Assembly: GCA_017577365.1 (NCBI GenBank) | Contig: PKRJ01000024.1 | Location: 1-53,647, forward strand | Direction of reading: 5' to 3' | Origin: Gammaproteobacteria bacterium | Lineage (GTDB): Bacteria > Pseudomonadota > Gammaproteobacteria > Steroidobacterales > Rariloculaceae | DNA: 53,647 nucleotides | In this document: one piece after another, positions 24,343-32,508 of the stretch | How the letters are laid out: every line of letters begins with the position of its first letter | Position numbering within the stretch: position 1 is the first letter of the stretch | The notes under the pieces: generated by a model | What the model was told of the DNA's origin: nothing | Databases searched by the model: none | Seen by the model: only the letters and a program-made list of their open reading frames with translations | Program-made: the position numbers and the translations under genes

Positions 24343-26142
24343 TCAGCCGAGCACGGACGCCGAGCGTAGATACGAGATCGTGTTCGCGTCGCGATCGGCG
24401 TCGGCGTTCCCGCGGACGATCAGCGTCGCGGCCGGAGGACGCGGGGCGAGACGTGGCCCGAGCTCCTCGATCAAGCCGTAACACGACGATGGCGACGAGA
24501 CGCCGAGCAAGAGCAGCGTCGGCGCGGACGGATGAATGCGCTTGCCGATCGCGTCGGCGACGTCGCCGCGGAACGTCTCGGTGCGCACGTCGACGCCGTG
24601 CGCGCGAAGCGCCGCATGTCGGATGTCGAGCAGATCGCGATAGCTCGTGCCGCGCACGGTGCGGTCGGCCGCGGGAACGAGCAGCGTGCCTTCGACGGCG
24701 AGATGCCTGAGCAGCGTGCCGGCGGCCGCGAGCGCCGCTTCGCGCGCGGCGCGGGTCGGCTGGATATAGATCACGAGACGCTCGATGCGGCGATGACCGT
24801 CGGCGATGCCGAGCACCTGCCGCGCGCCCTCGTCGAGCAGCCGAGCGATGCCGTCGAATCCGCCCGCGCGGTCGAACGGGACGACGGCGAGTCCCCCGAG
24901 CGCCTCGGGCGGAATGCCCGACGACGACAAGTGTCGGACCGGTGCGATGTGCATCCGCGTCGCGAGCTCGCGGACCAAGCTCGACGATGCGAGACGCTCG
25001 ACGTCGGGCTCCGATGCGCCGACGAGCCGCAGGCTGCTGATCGGCGTCGGCAGCACGTGCACGTGCTTCGCTCCGATACGAACCCGTTGGCCGACCTCGA
25101 GCTTCGTCGTCTCGGCGTCGCGGGAATTGCGCGTGGCCTCGATCGTGAATCGTGCACCCGGCGCGAGGGCGCTGGTCAGCCACTCGTTAGGCTCGACGTG
25201 AAGGCGGACGCGCTCGAGCACGCCGACGAACTCGATCTGACGCACGGTGCCGTAGCCGAGCTCGCCCGCGGACGCGGCCGAGAGCTCGCTGCGGCCGAGC
25301 ACGATATCCTCCGGCCGGATCAGCACCGTGACCTCGCCGTGGCGGGGCGGGCCGCCGCGTTCGCTCGGATTCGTGTCGAAGACCGTGTTGCCGACTCGCA
25401 CGCCGCCGCCTTCGATACGTCCGAGCAGGAGATTCGCCGCGCCGAGGAAAGTCGCCGCGAACCGCGTGCGCGGGCGCGTGTAGAGCACGCGCGGCTCGTC
25501 GGTTTCCTGGAGCCGGCCGCGATCCATCACGCCGATGCGATCGGCCATCGTGAAGGCCTCTTCCTGGTCGTGCGTGACGAGGATCGTCGTGATGCCGACC
25601 GTGCGCTGGATGTCGCGGATCGCGCGCCGCAGCTCGTCGCGGATCTTCGCGTCGAGCGCGCCGAACGGCTCGTCGAGCAACAGCACGCGCGGCTCGTGCG
25701 CAAGCGCGCGCGCGACCGCGACGCGCTGCTGCTGGCCGCCGGACAACTCCGACGGCAGACGTTTACCGAGACCCTGAAGCGATACGAGCTCGAGCAGCTC
25801 GTTCACGCGCGCGCGCCGCGCGGCCGCGCCGACGCCGCGCGCGCGGAGCGCGAACTCGATGTTCTCGGCGACGGTCATGTGGCGGAACAGCGCATAGTTC
25901 TGGAACACGAAGCCGACCTCGCGCTCGCGTGCGCTGACATGCGTGACGTCGCGTCCGTGCAGAACGATGCGTCCGCGGTCGATCGGCGTGAGCCCCGCGA
26001 TCGCGCGCAGCAGCGTGCTCTTTCCGCTGCCCGACGGCCCGAGCAGCACGAAGAGCTCGCCGTCGGCGATCTCCACCGAGACGTCGCTGATCGCGACCGA
26101 GCCGCCGTAATGCTTCGAAACCTGTTCGAGTGAGATCGACAT
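24343..26142 (-). CDS. cysA: Sulfate-type ABC transporter ATPase (CysA-like) with extra C-terminal domain
   Basis: 599 residues, against about 350-365 for ordinary CysA. Residues 1-235 are a complete ABC ATPase: Walker A GPSGSGKST at 35-43, Q loop FQNYALF, signature ELSGGQQQR, Walker B VLLLDEPFGALD, H loop VTHDQEE. A TOBE-like domain lies at about 265-367. Residues about 375-599 are additional. The part from about 455 (RLVIYIQPTRAAREAALAAA; GTLLVPAADR; LLDIRHAALRAHGVDVRTET; APTLLLLGVSS) follows the strand/helix order of a universal stress protein domain. Residues 375-450 are unassigned. ATG 26142 has GGAGG seven bases upstream. First gene of the transporter-kinase operon; divergent from the TonB receptor. 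Confidence 0.9.
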   Translation of the reverse strand: MSISLEQVSKHYGGSVAISDVSVEIADGELFVLLGPSGSGKSTLLRAIAGLTPIDRGRIVLHGRDVTHVSAREREVGFVFQNYALFRHMTVAENIEFALRARGVGAAARRARVNELLELVSLQGLGKRLPSELSGGQQQRVAVARALAHEPRVLLLDEPFGALDAKIRDELRRAIRDIQRTVGITTILVTHDQEEAFTMADRIGVMDRGRLQETDEPRVLYTRPRTRFAATFLGAANLLLGRIEGGGVRVGNTVFDTNPSERGGPPRHGEVTVLIRPEDIVLGRSELSAASAGELGYGTVRQIEFVGVLERVRLHVEPNEWLTSALAPGARFTIEATRNSRDAETTKLEVGQRVRIGAKHVHVLPTPISSLRLVGASEPDVERLASSSLVRELATRMHIAPVRHLSSSGIPPEALGGLAVVPFDRAGGFDGIARLLDEGARQVLGIADGHRRIERLVIYIQPTRAAREAALAAAGTLLRHLAVEGTLLVPAADRTVRGTSYRDLLDIRHAALRAHGVDVRTETFRGDVADAIGKRIHPSAPTLLLLGVSSPSSCYGLIEELGPRLAPRPPAATLIVRGNADADRDANTISYLRSASVLG

Positions 26143-26188
26143 GCGCCGTCCTCCGCGTCCTTCGGGGCCGGAGCAGGTAGATGCTAGT

Positions 26189-26237
26189 CGACACGGGTAA
26201 CAGTGTCGGTATTGCGGCGGTGACAAATCGGTGACAT
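26189..26237. promoter_or_regulatory. Direct repeats with 11-bp period (OmpR/PhoB-type operator) plus short inverted repeat
   Basis: CGGTGACA occurs at 26218-26225 and 26229-26236, exactly 11 bp apart, with a partial third unit (CGGT) at 26207. Read on the minus strand it is TGTCACCGATTTGTCACCG, close to the PHO-box pattern (CTGTCAT, four bases, CTGTCAT). OmpR-family regulators bind such repeats as tandem dimers. CGACAC/GTGTCG at 26189-26194/26203-26208 is an additional inverted repeat. The site lies 47-95 bases upstream of the cysA start and about 180-225 bases upstream of the divergent TonB receptor, so it could control both. Whether the operon's own regulator or PhoB binds is not known. 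Confidence 0.6.
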
Positions 26238-26414
26238 GCGGCGCGGCGCTGAGCTTATGAGCGAATCGAAGGCCAATGTGATCGTTTTGGAACCGAGATA
26301 AGACCGACGGCGTGACCGAGCTGCACCTAGGATGCGCCTCTGCTCGAAGGGCGAGCGAAGCCCTTCCCGGATCCCATTCAAGACTTGCGACTGGAAGCGC
26401 ATCGGAGACGTCCA

Positions 26415-28766
26415 ATGACAGGTCGAATCACGCTGAGCCTCGGCGCCCTTGCGGCCGCCGTGGCGGCTTCCGCGCCCGCCGCGGCGCAGAGCCGCGGTTC
26501 TACCGACGCGAGAGTCACGGAGGAGGTCGTAGTCACGACCGCTGCCCGGCGCCGTGAGGAAGCGGTGCAGGAGGTGCCGATCCCGATCTCTATCGTCGAC
26601 GGGAGTCTGATCACCGACAGCGGCTCGTTCAACGTCAACCGCGTCAAAGAGCTCGTTCCGACCGTGCAGCTCTATTCGTCGAATCCGCGCAATACCGGCG
26701 TCAACATCCGCGGCCTGGGCGCACCGTTCGGCTTGACGAACGACGGCATCGAGCCCGGCGTCGGCTTTTACGTCGACGGCGTTCTCTACTCGCGCCCGGC
26801 AGCGACGATGTTCGACTTCATCGACGTCGAGCGCGTCGAGGTGCTGCGCGGTCCTCAAGGCACGCTGTTCGGCAAGAACACGACCGCGGGCGCGATCCTC
26901 GTCACGACGCGCAAGCCGAGCTTCACGCCCGAGGCGAATCTCGAGTTCAACGTCGGCGACTACGACTACTGGCAGGCGAAGGGCTCGTTCACGGGGCCGC
27001 TCTCGGAGAGGGTCGCGGGCCGCATCTCGTACTCCGTCACGCGCCGCGACGGCAATGTCTATCACGTCGTGACCGGTGAGCATCTGAACAATCTCGACAA
27101 TACCGGCGTGCGAGGTCAGCTGCTGATCACGCCGTCGGATGCCGTCGACATCAACATTTCCGCCGACTACACGACGCAGTCGCCGGACGGCTATGCGCAG
27201 GTCTTCGCCGGCGTCGTGCCGACGTTGCGCCCCGAGTATCGGCAGTTCGAGGCGATCATCGATCACTTCGGCTACGAGCCGCCGAGCCGCAATCCTTTCG
27301 ACCGGCTCGTCGATCACGACACGCCGTGGAAATCGGGCAACGACATGGGCGGCGTCGCGCTGAACGTCGACGCCGAGCTCGGCCCCGGCACGTTGACGTC
27401 GACGACCGCGTGGCGCTTCTGGGTATGGGATCCGTCGAATGACCGCGATTTCCTCGGGTTGCCGGTGACGACGCTGTCGCAGGCGCCGTCGAAGCACGAA
27501 CAATGGTCGCAAGAGGTGCGTTGGGCCGGTGACCTCGGTCCGCGCCTGAGCGGCGTGTTCGGCTTCTATGCTTTCGACCAGAAGCTGAACACGGACCCCG
27601 TGCACACCGAGGCGACGGGCTCCGCGCTCTACCGCTTCCTGTGGACGGCGCCGAATACGCCGGCCGCGGCGACGCCCGAGGCGTACGACGGGCAGCGGCG
27701 CGAGATCACGTCGGAGCTCAATACCGTGAGCGCCGCGCTGTTCGGGCAGGTCGATTGGGCGATCACAGACAAGCTACATCTGCAGCCCGGCCTGCGCTAC
27801 AACTACGATCAGAAGGACGTCTGGTACGTGCAGCGGGCGATCAACGTGCCCGATCCCGCGCCTCCGGGCTCGTACGGCAGCAGCCAGTTCACGGTCGACG
27901 TCGACGACACGAATCTCTCGGGTAACCTCACGCTCAAGTACGACGCGACCGACAAAGTCAGCACTTACGCGACGTACTCGACCGGCTTCAAGTCGGTCGG
28001 CGTCAACGTCGGCGGCTTGCCGCTGACCGCGGAGGAACTCCAGGACCCGGTGCTCGTGCACCGGATCGCGCGAGTGCAGCCGGAAGAGGTCAGACACGTC
28101 GAGGTCGGCGTGAAGACGAGCCCGTCGAGAACCTCGGCGGTGAACTTCACGCTGTATCAGACGGTGATCGAGGACTACCAGACGGTCGTTTTCGGCAACA
28201 CGTTCTCGAACCCGCGCGGCTATCTCGCGAACGCCGAGGAAGTGCGCGTCCGCGGCTTCGAGCTCGACGCGAACGGAAACGTCGGCGATGCGGTCTCGCT
28301 GCGCGCCGCGCTCGTCTACGCGGACGGCGAGTACGTCTCGTTCACGAACGCGCCGCCGCCGCTCGAGGGGACCGGCGGTCCGCCTTCGGTGGACGCTTCG
28401 GGCGGCCGGCTGCCCGGCCTCTCGAAATGGGCGGCGTCCGTCGGCGGCGAGCACCGCGTGCAGGTTACGCCGCTCGGCGTGCCGGGCGAGCTGTACACGG
28501 GCCTCGACGTCTACTATCGCGACGATTTCTCGTCGAGCCCGACGCCGTCGCAGTACCTGAACATCGACGGCTATGCGCTCGTCAATCTGCGGCTCGGCTT
28601 CCGCTCGCAGAACGGGTGGTCGGTGCAGCTTTGGTCGCGGAACTTGCTCGACGAGGAGTACTTCGAGCAGCTGCTCGCCGCGCCGGGCGGCAACGGCGCG
28701 GGACATTACGGCGCGGTGCTCGGAGATCCGCGCACGTTCGGCATCTCGTTCCGCCTCGACTTGTAA
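26415..28766 (+). CDS. TonB-dependent receptor divergent from the sulfate operon
   Basis: 783 residues. Signal peptide 1-24 (cleavage after AAA), TonB box EEVVVTTAARRREEAVQEVP, and a plug with VKELVPTVQLY, GVNIRGLGAPFGLTNDGIEP and VEVLRGPQGTLFGKNTTAGA. The barrel ends TFGISFRLDL, preceded by SVQLWSRNLLDEEYFEQLL. This is the FecA/Fyu-like subfamily abundant in sphingomonads and related scavengers, used for siderophores and many non-iron ligands. There is no Fur-like box upstream; instead it shares the 272-bp promoter region with cysA and its 11-bp direct repeats. Uptake of a sulfur-containing ligand is therefore an attractive inference, not a demonstrated function. GGAG about seven bases upstream supports ATG 26415. 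Confidence 0.92.
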   Translation: MTGRITLSLGALAAAVAASAPAAAQSRGSTDARVTEEVVVTTAARRREEAVQEVPIPISIVDGSLITDSGSFNVNRVKELVPTVQLYSSNPRNTGVNIRGLGAPFGLTNDGIEPGVGFYVDGVLYSRPAATMFDFIDVERVEVLRGPQGTLFGKNTTAGAILVTTRKPSFTPEANLEFNVGDYDYWQAKGSFTGPLSERVAGRISYSVTRRDGNVYHVVTGEHLNNLDNTGVRGQLLITPSDAVDINISADYTTQSPDGYAQVFAGVVPTLRPEYRQFEAIIDHFGYEPPSRNPFDRLVDHDTPWKSGNDMGGVALNVDAELGPGTLTSTTAWRFWVWDPSNDRDFLGLPVTTLSQAPSKHEQWSQEVRWAGDLGPRLSGVFGFYAFDQKLNTDPVHTEATGSALYRFLWTAPNTPAAATPEAYDGQRREITSELNTVSAALFGQVDWAITDKLHLQPGLRYNYDQKDVWYVQRAINVPDPAPPGSYGSSQFTVDVDDTNLSGNLTLKYDATDKVSTYATYSTGFKSVGVNVGGLPLTAEELQDPVLVHRIARVQPEEVRHVEVGVKTSPSRTSAVNFTLYQTVIEDYQTVVFGNTFSNPRGYLANAEEVRVRGFELDANGNVGDAVSLRAALVYADGEYVSFTNAPPPLEGTGGPPSVDASGGRLPGLSKWAASVGGEHRVQVTPLGVPGELYTGLDVYYRDDFSSSPTPSQYLNIDGYALVNLRLGFRSQNGWSVQLWSRNLLDEEYFEQLLAAPGGNGAGHYGAVLGDPRTFGISFRLDL

Positions 28767-28778
28767 TCCTGCTCCGCG

Positions 28779-28807
28779 GGGCGGGATCGGCTCGAGACGG
28801 TCCCGCC
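28779..28807 (+). terminator. Hairpin after the TonB receptor
   Basis: GGGCGGGATCG (28779-28789) pairs with CGGTCCCGCCC (28798-28807 plus flanking base) through 11 pairs including one G-U, 12 bases after the stop. No T tract follows. Downstream, GTACGAA is repeated directly at 28824 and 28838, of unknown meaning. Confidence 0.4.
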
Positions 28808-29031
28808 CGCGGCGGCCGAAAGCGTACGAAATCCTCTGTACGAATTCCCCTTATTACTTGATTCGTCGCCCGGATGGGCTCAGGCTTTCGCGCACCTTGA
28901 CGACCAGTCTTCCGAGGCGCAAGCCCTTCCACCGCGGGCCCGGCCATCAGGTCCAGGCGTTGGCGTGCGTTAGAGGGCGCGGCGCAAGCGAAGGCTGATC
29001 GCGCTCGGTAGGCTGCCTCGAGGAGGGGAGA

Positions 29032-30273
29032 ATGAGCGCGCTTACGCGGAATTGGCTCGCGGGTGCCGGAGTGCTCGCGATGGCCGCGGCCTTGGTTGCC
29101 GGCGTCTTGGTCGACGGCGACCTCGGACCGTTGCTGCTCGGCATCCGGGTCGAGTTCTATCTGTTCGGCCTGACGCTGCTCGGCGTCGCGATCTTCCACG
29201 ACCGCACGTTCGAAGTGGCGCTCACGGGTCTTGTCGCGATCGTCGCATTGAAGCTCCTGACCGACGCGGAGTTCGCGCTCGGGCATCATCTCGTCGAAGA
29301 GGCGCCGACGCTGATCAACCTCCTCGGTCTGCTACTCGGCTTCGCGATCCTCGCGCGTCACTTCGAGGAATCGCAGGTTCCCGAGATCCTGCCTCGCTTC
29401 CTGCCCGACGACTGGAAAGGCGGCTTCGTGCTGCTCGCGATGGTCTTCGTGCTGTCCAGCTTCCTCGACAATATCGCCGCGGCGATAATCGGCGGCACGA
29501 TCGCGATGCACGTCTTCAAGCGGCGCGTGGACATCGGCTATCTCGCGGCGATCGTCGCGGCGAGCAATGCCGGCGGCTCGGGATCGGTCGTCGGCGACAC
29601 GACGACGACGATGATGTGGATCGACGGGGTGCCGGCGCTCGACGTCATACACGCGTACGTCGCGGCCGTTCCGACGCTGCTCGTGATCGGCGTCTTCGCG
29701 GCGATCCAGCAGCACGCGTATCAGCCCATTCAACGCGACATGGCGGGACATCACGAGGTGCATTGGAGACGGCTCGTCGCCGTCGCGCTGATTCTCGTCG
29801 GCGCGATCGCGACGAACGTGCTGCTCGATTTCCCGGCGGTCGGCGTCTGGATCGCGATCGTCGTCTCCGCGCTCTTCGTTTCGACGGATTGGAAGGTCGT
29901 GCCGGCATCGGTGAAGGGCACGCTGTTCTTGTTGACCCTTGTGACGTGCGCGTCGCTGATGCCGGTGGAAACGTTGCCGGCGGCATCGTGGCAGACCGCT
30001 TTCGGCCTCGGCTGGGTGTCCGCGGTCTTCGACAATATCCCTCTGACGAAGCTCGCCATCGCGCAGGGCGGCTACGACTGGGGCGTGCTCGCGTTCACCG
30101 TCGGCTTCGGCGGCTCGATCATGTGGTTCGGCTCGTCGGCGGGCGTCGCGCTGTCGAACATCTTCCCCGAGGCGCGGTCGGTCGTCGCGTGGGTCAAGCG
30201 CGGTTGGTTCGTGCCGCTCGGCTATATCGTCGGCTTCTTCACGCTGCTCTGGACTCTAGGCTGGGCGCCGTAA
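29032..30273 (+). CDS. NhaD-type / ion-transporter-superfamily permease, copy 2
   Basis: 413 residues, collinear over its full length with the permease at 470-1717 (about 80-85% identical by eye). Both share the central motifs SNAGGSGSVVGDTTTTMMW and FDNIPLTKLA. Differences concentrate at the N-terminus (MSALTRNW against MTIRKW), in loops (RDMAGHHEVHWRR against RDPVGQHDVQWKR) and at the C-terminus. AGGAGG five bases before ATG 29032 is a strong ribosome-binding site. It follows the TonB receptor by 265 bp with its own promoter space. Substrate is uncertain: family membership suggests Na+/H+ exchange, while the position beside a sulfate locus leaves an anion role open. Confidence 0.87.
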   Translation: MSALTRNWLAGAGVLAMAAALVAGVLVDGDLGPLLLGIRVEFYLFGLTLLGVAIFHDRTFEVALTGLVAIVALKLLTDAEFALGHHLVEEAPTLINLLGLLLGFAILARHFEESQVPEILPRFLPDDWKGGFVLLAMVFVLSSFLDNIAAAIIGGTIAMHVFKRRVDIGYLAAIVAASNAGGSGSVVGDTTTTMMWIDGVPALDVIHAYVAAVPTLLVIGVFAAIQQHAYQPIQRDMAGHHEVHWRRLVAVALILVGAIATNVLLDFPAVGVWIAIVVSALFVSTDWKVVPASVKGTLFLLTLVTCASLMPVETLPAASWQTAFGLGWVSAVFDNIPLTKLAIAQGGYDWGVLAFTVGFGGSIMWFGSSAGVALSNIFPEARSVVAWVKRGWFVPLGYIVGFFTLLWTLGWAP

Positions 30274-30306
30274 GGTCGACGGCGCGGGCGAGCCTGACGC
30301 CGAGAA

Positions 30307-30425
30307 GGCATGGCACCATCGGCCTTTGCGGGAGCGTGCGCGGCATCGACGCCGCGCACGCGGTGGTGCCATGCCCTCTCGGCCCGCGGGGCCTACTCTC
30401 TTTCAACGGCCGATGGTGCCGTGCC
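30307..30425. repeat. Nested inverted-repeat element between permease and HAD gene
   Basis: GGCATGGCACCATCGGCC (30307-30324) is matched by its inverted copy at 30408-30425 with one mismatch in 18. An internal arm TGGTGCCATGCC (30364-30375) pairs perfectly with 30307-30318. A separate 10-bp hairpin (30335-30344 with 30351-30360, six-base loop) sits inside. The alternative pairings could let the transcript switch structures. It may be a REP/MITE-like element or a bidirectional terminator between convergent genes; no open frame is contained. Confidence 0.6.
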
Positions 30426-30444
30426 GCTGATGCCGTCGCGGCGC

Positions 30445-31227
30445 TCACTGGATCTCGTCGATGAGATCCGCTATCGAGTCGACGATTCGGGTCGGCCGAT
30501 AAGGATACGTCTCCGCGGTCGTGCGATCGGCGATACCGGTCAGCACGAGCACCGTGCGCATGCCGGCCTCGATGCCGGCGATGATGTCGGTGTCCATCCG
30601 GTCGCCGATCATCACGGTCGACTCCGAGTGCGCATCGATACGCCGTAACGCGGAACGCATCATCAGCGGATTGGGTTTGCCGACGTAGTAGGGCCTCACG
30701 CCCGATGCGCGCGAGATCATCGCGGCCACGGAGCCCGTCGCCGGGAGCGGTCCGTCGGGCGAGGGGCTCGTGTCGTCCGGATTCGTCGCGATGAAGCGCG
30801 CACCGCCGATGATCAGACGCACCGCCTGCGTGATGCGCTCGAAGCTGTAGGTGCGCGTTTCACCGAGCACCACGTAATCGGGCCTGTGGTCAGTTTGCGT
30901 GTAGCCGGCCTCGTAGAGCGCCGTCGTCAGGCCGCTCTCGCCGATGACGAACGCCGAGCCCTGCGGCCGCTGATCGCTGAGAAAACGGGCCGTCGCGAGT
31001 GCCGACGTCCAGATATCGTTATCGGTGACGTCGAGCCCGAGACGGCGCAGATGGGCGGCGAGATCGCGCGGCGTGTGCCGCGAGTTGTTCGTGAGGATCA
31101 GGAACCTCTTGCCGGCTTCACGCAGGCGCGCGATGAAGCGATCCGCTCCGGGAACCAGCTGGTTCTCGCGGACGATCACGCCGTCCATGTCCATCAAATA
31201 GCTCTCGACCGCCTTCGAGTTCGTCAA
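30445..31227 (-). CDS. HAD-superfamily sugar/nucleotide phosphatase, NagD-like
   Basis: 260 residues. HAD motifs are complete: motif I DMDGV (catalytic Asp13, Asp15), motif II LTNNS, motif III GKPNPLMM, motif IV MIGDRMDTDI. The C2-type cap between motifs II and III places it in the NagD/Araf family of cytoplasmic phosphatases, which hydrolyse nucleotides, sugar phosphates or phosphoglycolate. A TTG start at 31227 is chosen because GGAGG lies about seven bases upstream and gives the normal family N-terminus (MTNSKAVESYLMDMDGVIV). Starting at the first downstream ATG would remove the strand leading to motif I. Convergent with the second permease across the inverted-repeat element. Confidence 0.87.
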   Translation of the reverse strand: MTNSKAVESYLMDMDGVIVRENQLVPGADRFIARLREAGKRFLILTNNSRHTPRDLAAHLRRLGLDVTDNDIWTSALATARFLSDQRPQGSAFVIGESGLTTALYEAGYTQTDHRPDYVVLGETRTYSFERITQAVRLIIGGARFIATNPDDTSPSPDGPLPATGSVAAMISRASGVRPYYVGKPNPLMMRSALRRIDAHSESTVMIGDRMDTDIIAGIEAGMRTVLVLTGIADRTTAETYPYRPTRIVDSIADLIDEIQ

Positions 31228-31542
31228 TTCGGTGCCTCCGTCGCCGAACGAGCAGGACGGCCGCCGTCGGCCGCCCACGACGGGGACATTGTCGCACGAA
31301 GCGTCGAGTGGGGACGCCGGGAGGTCCGCTTTCTCGGCGCGGCGCACGACCGAGCGGGCGCCGCCGCCCCATCCGTCTCGGGACGAGCGTGCCGTCGCGG
31401 GAAGGAGAGGGAGCGCCCGGAGGGGGGCTTCGAGTCGCTCGCGACGGCTTCGGCGCCGTTCCAACCGGGGAGATCCCCTGTTGACTTGCGTTACGCGCCG
31501 CGTCACTAGTGCTCGAGGTGGCTCATTGCGGGGCGCTCGCCG
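31228..31542. other. 315-bp divergent intergenic region
   Basis: Between the HAD gene and the beta-barrel-like gene. It should hold both promoters, but no convincing -10/-35 pair, operator or RNA gene was recognised. The open frames here are Arg/Pro-rich and look like chance frames. Confidence 0.4.
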
Positions 31543-32508
31543 GTGCTCGTCAGCTCGTTCTACCGTTCGATCGCTCGGACGAAACCGCTCGGGAAAGTCT
31601 TGATCGCGCTTTGCTTGGGTGACGCCCTGTCGAGCGCATACGCGGAGCCCGTTATCGGTCAATTCGAGCTCAAGACGCTCGAGAGCGATGCCGGCTCGAT
31701 CGAGCTGCAAAGCCAGAATGCCTGGTCGTGGGATTATCCCGATCGTCGCGTTGCCGTCGATGGGGCCGAGCTCCTCTACGACGACAACGCGGTGGTCCGT
31801 CGCCGTCACGCGCTCGAGGTCGAAATCGGCTTCACGCGCGCGATCAAGATGCGCGCCGGTGTCGAGTTCGAGCAAGAGCGGCTAGACGATCCGCCCGCGA
31901 TCGAGCACGCAAACGGATTCGGAGAGCTGGAGCTTGCCGAAGTCGGCGTCGAGCTCGTCGGGGTCGTCGCTCCACGTCGCGGTGACGGTACGGGATTCGG
32001 CGTCGTCGTGGAGCTCGAGCACCCGGTAGAAAACCGCGAGCACGATACGCTGTTCCTGGGCGCGATCTTCGAGTTTCAGTCAGGGCGGTGGTTCGTTGCG
32101 GCGGTGCCGATGGTCGCACGCGCGTTCGGCGGAAGTGCCGATGACGGCGAACGCGCGGATCACAAATGGGACTTCGCGTACGCGACACAGCTCGCTTACA
32201 CGATCTCGAACGATTGGGCGCTCGCGCTCGAAGCCTATGGCACGGTCGAGCGGCTCGGAGACTCGGGTCATCCGTCCGAGTCTGCTCTACGATTCGGAGA
32301 TTCCGATCAGCATCGCGCAGGATTCGTTCTCTATCGCACTCATCGCTTCGGCTGCGCGCACTGCCGACGAACCGCCGCGCTCGGGACGTCGAGCGACGAC
32401 GACTTCGATGAGGCGGCGACCCTGACGATCGGCTTCGGCTGGCTCGCAGGGCTCAACCGATACACTCCCGACCACACGTTCAAGCTCAGCATCGAGCTCG
32501 ACTTCTAA
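31543..32508 (+). CDS. Putative outer-membrane beta-barrel protein of unknown function
   Basis: 321 residues from a GTG start at 31543, the only reasonable 5' codon in frame. The N-terminus is a basic, then hydrophobic signal (RSIARTKPLGKVLIALCLGD), cleaved probably after AYA. The mature protein shows alternating beta-strand patterns (ALEVEIGFTRAIKMRAGVEF; AEVGVELVGVVAP; GFGVVVELEHPVE; DFAYATQLAYTI) and ends with Phe (TFKLSIELDF), typical of small outer-membrane barrels. The stretch HRFGCAHCRRTAALG near residue 265 is atypical and might reflect a pair of compensating indels or a divergent loop. No family name is recognised. Its stop overlaps the stop of the convergent metalloprotease by four bases. 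Confidence 0.65.
   Translation: MLVSSFYRSIARTKPLGKVLIALCLGDALSSAYAEPVIGQFELKTLESDAGSIELQSQNAWSWDYPDRRVAVDGAELLYDDNAVVRRRHALEVEIGFTRAIKMRAGVEFEQERLDDPPAIEHANGFGELELAEVGVELVGVVAPRRGDGTGFGVVVELEHPVENREHDTLFLGAIFEFQSGRWFVAAVPMVARAFGGSADDGERADHKWDFAYATQLAYTISNDWALALEAYGTVERLGDSGHPSESALRFGDSDQHRAGFVLYRTHRFGCAHCRRTAALGTSSDDDFDEAATLTIGFGWLAGLNRYTPDHTFKLSIELDF

Noticed and set aside
26184..27605. Long antisense frame over the third TonB receptor
   Set aside because: Shadow of the plus-strand gene, which has signal peptide, plug and barrel motifs.
28824..28844. Direct repeat GTACGAA at 28824 and 28838 upstream of the second permease
   Set aside because: Only seven bases with a 14-bp period and no counterpart upstream of the first permease; insufficient to call an operator.
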